The notes below the pieces were generated by a model. The model was not told the origin of the DNA and did not search any database. It saw only the letters and a program-made list of their open reading frames with translations. The translations under genes were made by a program, and so were the position numbers. 64,000 nucleotides of DNA from Adenanthera pavonina (lineage: Eukaryota > Streptophyta > Magnoliopsida > Fabales > Fabaceae). Of this stretch, positions 12,244-23,412 are shown one piece after another. Every line of letters starts with the position of its first letter. The stretch's first letter is position 1. The stretch lies in contig JAIVEN010000014.1 in assembly GCA_026686845.1 (NCBI GenBank), positions 32,324,001 through 32,388,000 of the forward strand, read 5' to 3'.

Positions 12244-13480
12244 TCATGCAAAGTCAGCATCAGTGTATCCTTTCAAATCTTCTTCATTGCCCTTAGGATA
12301 CCAAAGACCCATCTGTGATGTTCCAATTAGATATCTGAAAATACGTTTCACAGCAATTGCATGAGTTTCTTTAAGGCATGATTGGAATCTTGCACACATG
12401 CAGACACTGAACATAATGTCAGGTCTGCTGGCAGTTAGGTATAGCAGAGATCTAATCATTCTTCTATACTGGGTTATGTCAAACATTTTACCCTCTTCAT
12501 CCATATCCAGCTTGGTTGCAATAGCCATAGGTGTTCTCATTGGCTTAGCATTCTCCATACCAAACTTTTTCAGCAATTCTTTCAGATACTTGGATTGATT
12601 GAGAAAGATACCATCATCACACTGCTTGATTTGCAATCCAAGGAAGGAGTTGAGCTCACCCATCATGGACATTTTGAATTCTTCCTGCATTAGCTTAGAA
12701 AAATTCTTGCAAAGAGATTCATTAGTAGCACCAAATATAATCTCATCAACATAGATTTGAATAGTAAGTAAATTTTTATCTTCTTTCCTAGTGAATAAAG
12801 TTGTATCTACTTTTCCTCTGTTAAATCCCTTTTCAATTAGAAAATTACTTAACCTTTCATACCATGCTCTAGGGGCTTACTTTAAACCGTAAAGGGCTTT
12901 CTTTAGTTTATAAACATGGTTTGGTTTTGTAGAGTTCTCAAAGCCTGGAGGTTTATCTACATAGACTTTTTCCATGATATAACCATTAAGAAAAGCACTC
13001 TTCACATCCATTTGATATAACATAATATTTTTTCATGCATGCATATGCTAACAGAATTCTAATTGCTTCTAATCTAGCCACTGGAGCAAATGTTTCTTCA
13101 AAATCAATTCCTTCTTCTTGATTATATCCTTTGGCAACCAGTCTAGCTTTATTTCTGATTATTAATCTAGATTCATCAAGCTTATTTCTAAAAACCCATT
13201 TAGTGCCAATGATAGGATGATTTTTGGGTCTGGGCACTAAATCTCAAACTTGATTTCTTTCAAACTGATTCAACTCATCTTGCATAGCTAAAATCCAGTA
13301 TTCATCAGTTAAGCCTTCTTCAATACATTTAGGTTCAATTTGAGAAATAAAAGCACAGTTTATCATTTGATTCCTTAACTGTTTTCTGCTTTTAACTTTC
13401 TCTTGAACATCCACTATCACTTGATCAATAGGATAATTCCTTTGATATCTCCAAGCTCTAAGGGGTTCTTGAGACATTTC
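12244..13480 (-). pseudogene. Reverse transcriptase domain of element A
   Basis: Copia-type reverse transcriptase (RVT_2). It opens with the NHPIIGTKWVFRNKLDE segment (about 13170-13230) and KARLVAKGYNQEEGIDFEETFAPVARLEAIR, continues in a second frame with QEEFKMSMMGELNSFLGLQI, and ends with the TASRPDIMFSVCMCARFQ region. The catalytic box reads YVDEIIFGA (12732-12755) instead of YVDD, so the second catalytic aspartate is Glu. Several frameshifts and stops lie between 12690 and 12990 and near 13240. The domain cannot be active as it stands. Confidence 0.85.
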
Positions 13481-13489
13481 TTCATTATT

Positions 13490-14057
13490 TTAATTCTCAA
13501 AATCTTCCTCCTGAATATCTTCCTCTATGTCAACGGATTCAGATACTTTTGGAGGTTCAATTTTATCTTCATTAGAAAGATCTAAGTTTTTAAAGTTTGA
13601 AAGAAGATCATCCTTATAAGTGACATGTTTGGAAACAGTTTCATTTTCAATAAATACTACATGCACAGATTCTTCTACTAATTTAGACTTCTTATTAAAA
13701 ACTATATATGCCTTACTTCTACTAGAATAGCCCAGAAATATACCTTCATCAGATTTGGTATCAAGCTTACCCAGATTCTCGTTTCCATTGTTGTGGATGA
13801 AGCACTTGCAGCCGAACACATGTAGATGTGAGAGATTTGGCTTTTTTCCTTTGTACAACTCATAAGGAGTCTTTCCAAGGATTGTCTAATGTAGGCTCTA
13901 TTTATGATGTAGCTTGCTGTGTTTACTACATTAGCTCAAAATACTTGAGAGAATTCCTTTTCATTTAGCATTGCTCTAGCCATCTCTCCAATTGTTCTGT
14001 TCTTCCTTTCCACTAGTCCATTTTGTTGAGGAGTTCTTGGAGCTGAGAAGTTGTGAT
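13490..14057 (-). pseudogene. Integrase, C-terminal part, of element A
   Basis: Encodes the end of the integrase core and the region after it. Next to the solo LTR the residues APRTPQQNGLVERKNRT are readable (about 13995-14045), holding the Glu of the D,D-E catalytic triad. The open part 13490-13858 carries the copia segments LSHLHVFGCKCF and LGYSSRSKAYIVFNK followed by an acidic tail. A stop interrupts at about 13940. The N-terminal half of the core lies beyond the inserted LTR, at 17005-17340. Confidence 0.8.
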
Positions 14058-16999
14058 TGTAACACCTTACTTTTATCTATATTTTCTCATATATTATAGT
14101 ATGTACAATGTCCAAATAGCTCATATTAAGAGCTTGAACCATTAATAGAACCAAAATAATTAAATAAAAAAAACAAGGTACTATTCATTTGGTTCTCAAG
14201 TTTTCTGGATGAACTTTAAAAAATTATAACTTAATCCAAAAAAATCATATCAATTTGGTTCAAGTCTCTAAATGAAGCTAGAAACATGATACACAAGATA
14301 AAAATATGAAAATTTCCTTTAACCTGACCAATTTGTACAATTTATTGCTCAAACTTATACTATACAAATGGTCATTTCTCTCCTTTCCAGAATTTTGGCC
14401 GTAAATTTAAAAATTCATATCTAACTCTATACTGAGCCAAATTATGTCTTCTATATGCCATTGGAAATATACATATGTCTACTTACCTTCATATTTTTAT
14501 TATACATTTATTTAGTCTAGACAAGGCACAACATCAATTTGAATCACTAGGGATCAAAACATCACTTTTACTGGAACAGTCTTGGGAAAATTTGTATATC
14601 TCTCATTGTATAGCTCCAATTGAACTCAAACCAGTGATATATTAACCTTAAAAGATAAATATTTTCATAAATCTAAACCACTGAATTTTTTGGGCTCTGT
14701 ATAATTTTATATCACTTTTCAAAAAGAAGTAATATATTTAGTAAAATTCGCAGCTTTAACATCAGTTACCAGTTTTGACCCTTAACTTCAAAAATATACT
14801 ATAAATTGTACACATATCCAAAATTGAGTGTTATTTCGCTCATTGGAAAGCTTGTTCTCTCTAGTTTCAGATAATATATAACACTTGACTTACTTACCCT
14901 GTCTCAGCCAAACAGTATTGACTTTACTTTCATTACTACAAAATGAACTTCTAGCAATGTAACATGGCAATGTAGGCTTCATAACAAGCTCACATGATCA
15001 TTCCATGTTTCAAATCCATGCCAAACATTTCATAATGCTCATAAGGACATAATAGCATAATGGCATAGATCTAAAAGCATATACATGATTTTATACATAA
15101 TTTCAAAATATACACTTATAGCTTGAAAACACCATCAAGCATCATTCCCTTCTTCATTCTCCTTGCCTTTTCTTTGGACTCCTTTGCCCTAGCCTGTGCC
15201 TATCATTTGGGATACTTGGGGGGATGAGATTAGGGGCAATCTCAGTAGTAAGTTACATTTCATGCAATTATGTCAATCATGTCAAATAACTCACATTTGA
15301 TCACATTTAATCACATCAATCACCTTTAAACAATAAATTGTCACATTGGTCATAAAAAATTCGGCAGCATAACGGCTTAGAAATTGGACATCCCGGGGAA
15401 TAAAACCCCTCATTTTACAGCCAAGACCAATCAAAGAAATCACAATTGCAATATGGCGACACAATTTAATCATAGAAAGATAATGAAAGAACATAAAGCA
15501 AGAATATGAAACTTAGCTACCTTGAAGCATTCCTTTGGCTTTTTTTCTTGAATCTAATGCTTCACCACTTGGTTCCACCTCCTTTAAGAACTTACTTGGG
15601 CTTTGTCAATTCCTAATACACCATCAAATACTCACTTTTTTTACTGGTTTCATGAGTTACTTCTTAAAGACTCACAAAACCCTAGAATTTCATTTTCTTC
15701 ACCATAAGCTTTTTATTTAACCCCATATTTGCTCTTAAGGTTTTGGACCATGGGGAATCCATTTTTAGCATCAAATTAATGAAAATAAAACTCTTTCCCA
15801 TCATATGAAACTGACCAAAACAAGGATTGGAAGAGGAAAGAAGTGATTTTCATTTTCTTACTTCCAAACATACCAAACCTTGTTCCTTTTATTTAATCTT
15901 ATGCTTTCTCTTTAATTTATGGCAAAAACTCACTTTCTTTCCTAACTCCCTTATCTTGGACGAAATTTACAGCAAAGGAGGAGAAAAGGAACTCAAGACA
16001 ACTATCCTTAAACCATTCAAAACTTGAAGGAAAAATCATTAGAAGTTGAGAGAAGATTTTTACCTATTTTTTCTTGATTTTTCCTTCTCCTTTGCTCCTC
16101 ACGTACTCCCTCCTTCCTCCACTACTTGCAGCTGCTTCTCCCTTCTTTTTCAAGTGCCTTGGACGTTCAACATGAGGGAGTATTTATAAAGGAGCCAACC
16201 AATCAATTATTGCCACCTAAGCTTCTTGATTTCTCTTGGAAAGTGACTTAAACTATTAAAAATGTTACTTAATCATGTGCAACTTGTGGAGCATGAAATT
16301 AAGGGTACTTTGGTCCAAAAATTTTAGATAATTACTTATCCATATATATCCTGAACCGGCTTGGACAATTAAAGCTACTTTAGCAATATATTTTACTATT
16401 ATTGGGATACTAATTATAATCATATTGGGATATAAAATTACCATAATATAATTATCCCAATTGGTCCAAATATAAGACCTACATATTTTTCTTGAATGAA
16501 TACTGCTTCTTCCTGCAGTCCAAACTGACATTTATCAGGTAAGACATTAATATTAAATCATAATTACCCAATAAATATTATTTTAATCTTAATAAATTTC
16601 ATACTATATTTCATTTTTCGTAGCTCATTGAGAGCTTCATTTTGACTATAATTTTTTATATTTACAAAAATGCCCTTTGACCTAGGATTCATTTATAATT
16701 TTTAAAACTTTAGGGTCATTAGGTGTAATTTTTCCTAAAATTCATAAAATTTGCTTCAATTCCTGGATGCGTCCGCTGCCTTTCTTCTCCTTCCTTCTTT
16801 TTTTTTTTCCTTTTCTTCCTTTTTTTTTTCTTTTTTTTCTAGGGTTAAAATGATTATTTTCTCATTTTTTCTTCTGACCGAGATAATTAACCACTTTGCC
16901 TTATATTATGCAAAATGGCATATATCCATTTTTATAAATTCTTTATAGATTTTAAAATATTGAGCTTTAAATATTTAAAAGAATTTTCAGGATATTACA
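14058..16999. repeat. Solo LTR (2942 bp) with TSD GTGAT inside the integrase of element A
   Basis: The sequence starts TGTAACACCTTAC and ends GGATATTACA. GTGAT occurs directly before (14053-14057) and after it (17000-17004). Joining the flanks gives continuous integrase sequence, so this is a clean insertion. No gag-pol and no second LTR are present. The LTR is the same family as 39284-42618: both have TGTAACACCTT starts, a GAATTTTTGG block, the block ATTGAGAGCTTCATTTTGAC (about 16628 and 41845) with TATATTTACAAAAAT behind it, and ATATTACA ends. A long pyrimidine-only run lies near 16778-16842. Confidence 0.9.
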
Positions 17000-17004
17000 G
17001 TGAT

Positions 17005-17340
17005 CAATTCCATGCTCATCACAATACTCTAGGAAGTATAAATTATCAAACTCTCTTCCATGATCTGACCTGATAGACACAATAGAAATACATTTCTCAT
17101 TTTGCACTTTCTTAGCTAAGTTACAAATGCATCAAATATATCACTCTTAAAAGGAAGAAACAGTGTCCAGGTAAATCTAGAGTAATCATCCACAATTACA
17201 AGCACATACAGATTTCCACCAATGTTTTTTACCCTAGATGGACCAATCAGATCCATATGCAATAGTTCTAGTGGTCTAGTTGTGGTGACTACGTTTTTAG
17301 ATGTAAAAGAAGATTTAGTTTATTTTCCTCTTAAGCATGC
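17005..17340 (-). pseudogene. Integrase, N-terminal half of the core, of element A
   Basis: On the minus strand the family segments RPLELLHMDLIGPSR (about 17238-17285) and LYVLVIVDDYSRFTW (about 17165-17210) are readable. They hold the first Asp of the integrase core and the conserved DDYSR. Nearer to the LTR insertion the frame shifts (about 17060-17110), but the CDEHGI-like end can be traced to the LTR edge. It continues in 13490-14057. Confidence 0.75.
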
Positions 17341-17910
17341 ATCACATTTTTTGTCTTTTTCAAAATAAATTTTTGTTAAGCCAGTGACTAACTCATTTTT
17401 AATCAGTTTTGATAGTTGATTCATGTTAACATGTGCTAATCTTCTATGCCACAACCAACTATCATTATTCTGACTAATCAAACATACAGAATCTAAGGGA
17501 GGAAGTTCATCAAGATCAATAGTATAGTAGTTACCATCCCATTGAGCTTTGAGGATTATTTTGTGATCACTTTTTCTAAAGACCAGGCAAAACTTTGAGT
17601 CAAACAGTACCTAATTTCCTTTGTCACATGTCTGGCTCACACTTAGCAGATTGTGGTTGAGGCCAACTACAAACAGTACCTCTTCAATGGATGTTTCAGG
17701 ATTCTTCCCCACAATGTCAATGCCAATTATTTTGCCATATTGATCACCTCTAAAGGTCACCTTTCCTCCTTTCTTCTCTCTAAGAATGATGAACTTCTCC
17801 TTATCACCGGTCGTGTGACTTGAGCAGCACTGTCCATATACCATTTATTGCTCCTTCTAGCTTTAAGACAAACCTGCAAAATAAAGTTCATATTTTCTTT
17901 TTAAGTACCC
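17341..17910 (-). pseudogene. Protease and GAG-pre-integrase region of element A
   Basis: At the right end the minus strand reads KWYMDSAAQVT (about 17815-17848), the place of the aspartic protease motif WYxDSGCS; here DSG has become DSA. A frameshift directly follows, and the frame 17611-17844 carries HTTGDKEKF, a GGKVTFRGDQYGKI segment and FVVGLNHNLLSVSQ-CDKGN, the usual copia protease end. After a stop at 17611 the GAG-pre-integrase segment with DSWLWHRRLAHVN and CDACLRGK follows, giving the HHCC zinc-binding residues of the integrase N-terminus. Confidence 0.8.
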
Positions 17911-17914
17911 AAAT

Positions 17915-18625
17915 TTACTTGGGTCCTTTTTTGTCAGTAGTCTTTTCCTTAGATATAGATGTACCTTTGGGAACCCATTTAACCTTTCTGTCAAGTTTAT
18001 TTTTCTTTAAAGCACATGAACTGGAAATATGTCCCTTCTTGTTACACAAGTGACAGGTAGTAAAGGGACTACTAGACTTAGATGTAGGAAGAAAGCAATG
18101 CAGATAATATTTTTGTTTTGCATGCCTTGGTTGATCATAAGATTCAATGTGCTGTGAAATATGTTCTTTCTTTCTTTTGCCACTAGCATGCATAAAATGT
18201 CTCATATATACATTCTGATTCTTTTTCTTAATCTTTTCTTTAACTGCACAAGGATCATAGCCAAGACCAGCCTTTCCCTGTGATATTCTTTGGCTTCCCA
18301 TTAAAGCAAACAACATATCTTTACTTTTAGTAAACCTAGACATGCTTTTCACTAGATAGTCATTGGTTTGCCTTAATTCAATACATGATTTATAGCAAGC
18401 AGATTCAGCAATAGGCAGAGAAGTAATTTCAGAGATGTTGCATTGAGATTCTAGTTTGTTAATCTTTTTCTTAGCATACTTCAATTCTTTGGCAACCATA
18501 ACAAACTCACCATGCAACTCATAAAATGCATCCAGTAATTCAGAATAGGAAGGTTCAGATTCATATACCTTATCTTCTTGATCACCGTTGCATGGGATTT
18601 TAGCTTCTTCAGAGGCAAGTGCCAT
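17915..18625 (-). pseudogene. Gag C-terminal extension with a second zinc knuckle, element A
   Basis: An uninterrupted 236-residue stretch between the first zinc knuckle of Gag and the protease. It contains a coiled-coil-like part (about residues 25-60, ELHGEFVMVAKELKYAKKKI), a Cys at ESACYKSCIELRQ, and near its end a CCHC-like knuckle CHLCNKKGHISSSC (about 18010-18060) followed by a basic tail. Such a long Cys/coil region before the protease is usual for Sireviruses. Residue numbers are counted from the first Met of this open stretch and the true frame start lies upstream. Confidence 0.7.
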
Positions 18626-18673
18626 CAGATAGATGTTGGCAATTTCATCTTCTTCCTCATCTGAGCTGTTGCC

Positions 18674-19667
18674 CTATATTGATGAGATGTAAGCTCTTTT
18701 CTTCTTGCCTTTATCTGCAGCTTTCTTTTCTTTCTCTTGCTTCTTGAATAATTGTGGACAATCCCATTTAATATGTCCCTGCTTTTTGTACTCATAGTAA
18801 GTGAAATGTTCTTTTACTTCTCTCTTGCTATCTCCAGCTGCTCCTTTCTTGAAGATTTTCTTCTTTCTCTTCTTGCTGTAGAATCTTCCAAATTTTCTGA
18901 TCATCATAGCCAGAGTTTCTTTATCTAGCTCATCTCCATCGTCAGATTCTTCTTCTTTCTCCTCAGCAACTTTCAGAGCAAGACCTTTCTTCTTTCTATC
19001 TTGTCCTGCCTCCTTAAGAGCCTTCATACTCCTCGAGGCTACCAAAAAGAGCTATGACAGAGGTCATTGATTCTCCTCTGGCTTCCTCTATTGCTGTTAC
19101 TTTCGGTTGCCATTCCAGAGGGAGAGCTCTGAGGATCTTTCTGACCTTTTCTGTCTGAGTATACTCCTTTTCCAGACTCTTCAATTGATTCACAATGAGG
19201 GTGAATATCTTCTATAGCTCTTTTACACTTTCTCCTTCCGCCATTTTGAAGCTTTCGTATTCACCTATGCAGGTGTTCAATTTGTTTTCACTAACTCCAG
19301 TTGTTCTATCATGAGCAATTTGCAAAGTGTCCCACATTTCCTTCGCAGTGGAGCATTGTGAGACCCTGTAGAATTCATCTTGATTCAAAGCACTGACCAG
19401 ACAGTGTTTTGCCTTGAAGTTCAGCAAGACTCTTCTTTTATCTTCCTCGTTCCATTCAGCTTCTGGCTTCTCTCTATACTTCCCATCATCTTGTAATACC
19501 ATTGGGACAAAATCTCCTTTTTGGATGATGAACCAGATGTCCAGATCAATGGACTGGATATAGATTTGCATCCTCATCTTCCAGTCACCATAGTGTTCTC
19601 CACTGAAGCCAGGTGGTCTATCTGTGTTGTTTACCTCTAGTAGTATGCTTTCTCCAAAGCCAGCCAT
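18674..19667 (-). pseudogene. Gag of element A
   Basis: Gag forms the particle that packages the RNA. The ATG is at 19667, 40 bases inside the primer binding site. The protein begins MAGFGESILLEVN and has PPGFSGEHYGDWKMRMQIYI (the N-terminal copia Gag motif) and the UBN2-like part with FKAKHCLVSALNQDEFY. The frame is broken between 19046 and 19212. The zinc knuckle near 18766-18808 should read CxxCxxxGHxxxxC but reads YYEYKKQGHIKWDC, so the first two Cys are Tyr. Element B's Gag (31092-32033) keeps both Cys, so the change is a decay of this copy. Confidence 0.85.
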
Positions 19668-19706
19668 TGTAATTCTTGGACTGTAAAATCCTTTGATTGG
19701 GAATCT

Positions 19707-19722
19707 GGGCTTTGATACCACT
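19707..19722 (-). promoter_or_regulatory. Primer binding site of element A
   Basis: On the minus strand AGTGGTATCAAAGCCC starts directly after the LTR end CTAACA. TGGTATCAGAGC is the usual plant copia site, complementary to the 3' end of initiator tRNA-Met. This copy has A where the consensus has G (CAAAGC for CAGAGC). Confidence 0.85.
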
Positions 19723-21378
19723 TGTTAGATAAGCTGGCTTCCTAAGAGGGGGGTGAATTGGGAAGATTAAAAATTTTTCTGCAAAACGTCAAGAAAGTGA
19801 AGAAAGCAAAGTGTGATAGTAAAACAGAGTATAAATGAATAAATAGTAAAAGTAGTAGTAGAGAAGAGAAGACTTAGATATTTATCCTAGTTCGGTCTCT
19901 CAACTTGACCTACCTCCAGTCCTCAAGTTACCACTTGAGATTTTCCACTATTTTACAAGAATTAAATGGGCTTCTTGTAAATGCCTCAGTACAAAGTTGA
20001 TGCTCTATTTCTAGAGCTCACACGTTCACTCTTGGCACTCTCACTAAGTGCTTCCCCAATCCCTGGTGATATCCCCTCACAAGAAAATCTTTCTTCCAGA
20101 TAAAGATAAGATTGTGTACAATAAATAAACTCTCTTAATCAGAGTAAATATGAAAGTTGGAGTACAAAGTTTGAAGTATGTGAGAGTAAGAGACTTTGAA
20201 TAGATGATTTGGCAGAGTTTCAGTATATACAAAGTAATTTTGTTATCCACATCTTCAAATGAGGTTCTATTTATAGATTTCTGCCCTAACTATATGTTAG
20301 AGACAAGATCTAGCCGTTAGAGATGTTACCCAAAGGTTACTCTGAGAAATTGTCTGTTTGCCAACCGTATTTAATGCTTCTAACACTCAAAGTTCGAATT
20401 TCAGTTGGTCAACAGACGAATTTCGTAGAAACTAAAAGCTACACAGCCTTTAACGTTGAACTCCTGAAGTTCATCTGTTATGAAGCAAAATTCGAATTTT
20501 CATCTTTAGAAAATGATTTTATGTTGGAACATATGAATTTTCATGTTGAAAGTCTTTCTGTTAAGTGTGAACAGTAATTTCATTTTGCTATAGTGCCTTC
20601 AAAATTCAAATTTTGGAACCCAAAATTCGTCTGCCAGAAGCTGGTTCAATGAGGTACAATAGTTCATCAATTCAAAATTTTCAAAGGGCAAAGTTCGTCT
20701 GCCAGAGAGACCTCTTTTCAGACTTACTTTAAAGTTCAAATTTCTGAATACTGTCATTCGTATGTCAACATATCATTGTAACAGACTCACAAGCTTTGTT
20801 TCTGAAATTCAAATTTTCATGTTCAAAGTTCGTCTGTCAGTAAGCAATTTTGAAGCCCTAACTAAACTTGGTATCAGATGAACTTTGATATATTCTCAGA
20901 TGAATTTTTCAATTTTCATAAGTTGCATTTTATTTGAAATTCAAATTTTCAAAAACCAAAATTCGTCTGTCAGAGAAAGCTCTTTTCAAACACGTATCAA
21001 AATTCAAATTTCTCAAGTCAAAATTTGTCTGTCAAAGAAGCCTATTTTCAGACTTGTTCATTTTCAATATGAAATTCGAATTTCCGAAGCCAAAGTTTGA
21101 ATTTTCAAAACAGCAGATCAACATAAACCTTTCAAACTTCATCTGTTGGTGGGTATTTTTCAAATATTTCATGAATTAACATGGAATCAAGGTTTAAAAA
21201 TATCTTTTCACCAAATCAAAGTCTTTTACTCAAATTAAAACATTACTAAACATTATACATCTATTCTTGTACTGATTTTTCTAGAATTCCTTCACTTGAA
21301 ACCTTTTGTACCCATTTGATATCTTTATTTCAAGCTCTTGAAGGTTGATTTGGAATCATCAAAACACTTGATTCAACA
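19723..21378 (-). repeat. 5' LTR of element A
   Basis: LTR of 1656 bp; on the minus strand it starts TGTTGAATCAAG and ends TATCTAACA next to the primer binding site. It is followed on the plus strand by GTAAC. Its left 200 bp differ strongly from the other LTR of the element. It holds many TTCGTCTG and AAATTCGAATTT motifs between about 20380 and 21120. Confidence 0.9.
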
Positions 21379-21383
21379 GTAAC

Positions 21384-22090
21384 ATGTTACATTGTGACAT
21401 ATAATGTATTATTGAGGCTAAGAAGAAGCACAAAACAAAGAACTAAAATGGTAATCAATTACTTAACTCAAAATAATCAGTTATATCGTAAATGATAATG
21501 AAACTGAGTTATTTTTGTTAATATAACAGGTTATATAAAATGGGGTAATTGGTTACTTTGTCTGATTGAAAACTCATAGGAATAAAGGAATTAATGTTCA
21601 ATTTGATTTCTAAACTTAAAATCTTCAATGATATTTAAAAGATGTTCTAAAATTATTTTAAAAACCTTTTAAACCAAACATCATCAACTACTTACATCCA
21701 AACTCAAATACTAAGAACTTAAATATTAATATTTCAATTTAAACTCCTAAGTTCTTCTTGTCTAAAATTCTTCTTTTTTTTTAAAGTCTTTGTTCCACTA
21801 ATTAACTCCATAATTTATGTTCTTCTTTTTCTTAACTTAACTATATAAGAAATTCATATTAAGTTCAGTAGTTAATCCATTTCTTCCTCAAATAATAAGT
21901 ATAATATAAAAGATATAAAAAACATTAAAAATCTATATCATGTAAACTATTTAATATCATTAAAACTAATCATGTAGGTCACCTGACCAAACAAAAAATG
22001 CCAAGTTTATACTTTTATTTTTAAAAATATATTATTGCATTTAGAAATATCAATGATATTATAGTATAAACCTAGTATATATATTATATA
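21384..22090. other. AT-rich sequence without a recognised gene
   Basis: Spacer between element A and the Helitron terminus at 22091. No frame, inverted repeat or known repeat was recognised. Confidence 0.4.
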
Positions 22091-22857
22091 TCTATTATAT
22101 ATACTAAAGTAAGAAACACTAGGGCAACGTGTTCAAATTTTATACTATCACGTCAACTTGATGAGATGGAAAAAAATGGGCCCCACACTTTCGACTATAT
22201 GCTAATTTGTTTGAATTAAATGTAGTTAATGTGGCTTTTGATATAATATGTTTAATTTAATTTTTGATTGTTTGATATTCAAACATTTAATTTGTTTTAT
22301 GATTGATTCATACTCAAATTTTCCTTCAATGCAATAATGTATTTCCATTTTTTATAATTATAAATCGTCATAAATTATATTTTGATATAAGGTATAAAAT
22401 GTATTTTTTATTTTTTAAAAAAATTAATTATCTTCATCCTTTATTGGTTTCAATTATATATCAAATTTGATTACGTCCATTATTTGCTTCTGAAAATCAA
22501 TTATTTCTTTCTATATTTGTTTATACATAACCCAATAAAAATCATTACAATATAAAGTTTTAAATGCGTTGTTAATGAATTTTCAATTTTGCCTTTAAAA
22601 CCATTATTTTCTTCCGTAATCAATTTCAAATTTTAATCAATAAAATGAATGTCATTTAAGACCATTTTTTCTACCAGAATTGTTGCCATTCATTCTATGA
22701 ATACATACTTTGTTAGCTGGTGCAACTATCCTTCCATTCCTCATTTCAATTACCTTTTCATGCATAATAATCTTCTTCTCCTTTTTTTATGTATTTTCCT
22801 TCTAATTTTTGTTTTCTCATGTGAATAATGATGGTATATTTTTGTTGTTTCAAACAG

Positions 22858-23028
22858 GTCAATGTGGAAATCTTGATCTACCAGCCTCTATTTCTCCATG
22901 ATCAACCGTTGATTATCATTTCTGGCTCTCCCATGATTGAGGATGAAGATTTACAAAAGTATGTTCTTGGTATGGATGTCCTTCTTTCGGTAGACCCAGA
23001 TAAGGAAGCTCTTTTTAAATGTGATAAG
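22858..23028 (+). pseudogene. Isolated 57-codon exon of unknown origin
   Basis: A frame of exactly 57 codons bounded by CAAACAG before it and GTTAGT after it, so both splice sites are good and the exon is phase 0 on both sides. It encodes VNVEILIYQPLFLHDQP at the start and a LSVDPDKEALFKCDK end; all codons are open and the composition is that of a folded globular protein. It does not look like the Rep, helicase or RPA parts of Helitrons. I do not recognise it. It may be a host-gene exon captured by the Helitron. Confidence 0.45.
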
Positions 23029-23412
23029 GTTAGTTAATTCAAGTTTTGAATCTTTTTCATTTGTTTCCATAATTATCAAATTTAATATTAAGCAAAATAT
23101 TGGAGGGTTTGGAGAGCCTTTTTTTATGGATTTGAAGTTGGATTGATGTGTCAATAACCCAACTCCAAGTAACAATGTTAGGAGACATCGAATTTTGGAT
23201 CCAGATAATGAGGATAATTCCATAGCGCAGTTGCCTACAAATAAGGGGAAGATGATTAATGTTGAATAGATGATTATTGATCTTTTGATGGAGGATGTAT
23301 TTTGTTTGGACTAACGATAGTGGATATGTTTGAGCTCAAACATTTTTAAGTCCGTTATATTGAGTTATGTTCTTAGACATATTTTGTTTCAAGGTTTTAG
23401 ATATGATTTATT

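Larger units (their letters stand above)
6579..21378 (-). mobile_element. Sirevirus-like Ty1/copia retrotransposon (element A)
   Basis: Read from right to left the order is 5' LTR (21378-19723), primer binding site, gag, protease, integrase, reverse transcriptase, RNase H, a spacer, an envelope-like frame, polypurine tract and 3' LTR (8294-6579). The PR-INT-RT-RH order is that of Ty1/copia, and a long extra frame between RNase H and the 3' LTR is the hallmark of Sireviruses. All frames are broken by stops and shifts. The integrase is interrupted by a solo LTR with its own TSD. The flanks of the element do not match (AAAAA before 6579, GTAAC after 21378), so no TSD is visible. Confidence 0.85.
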
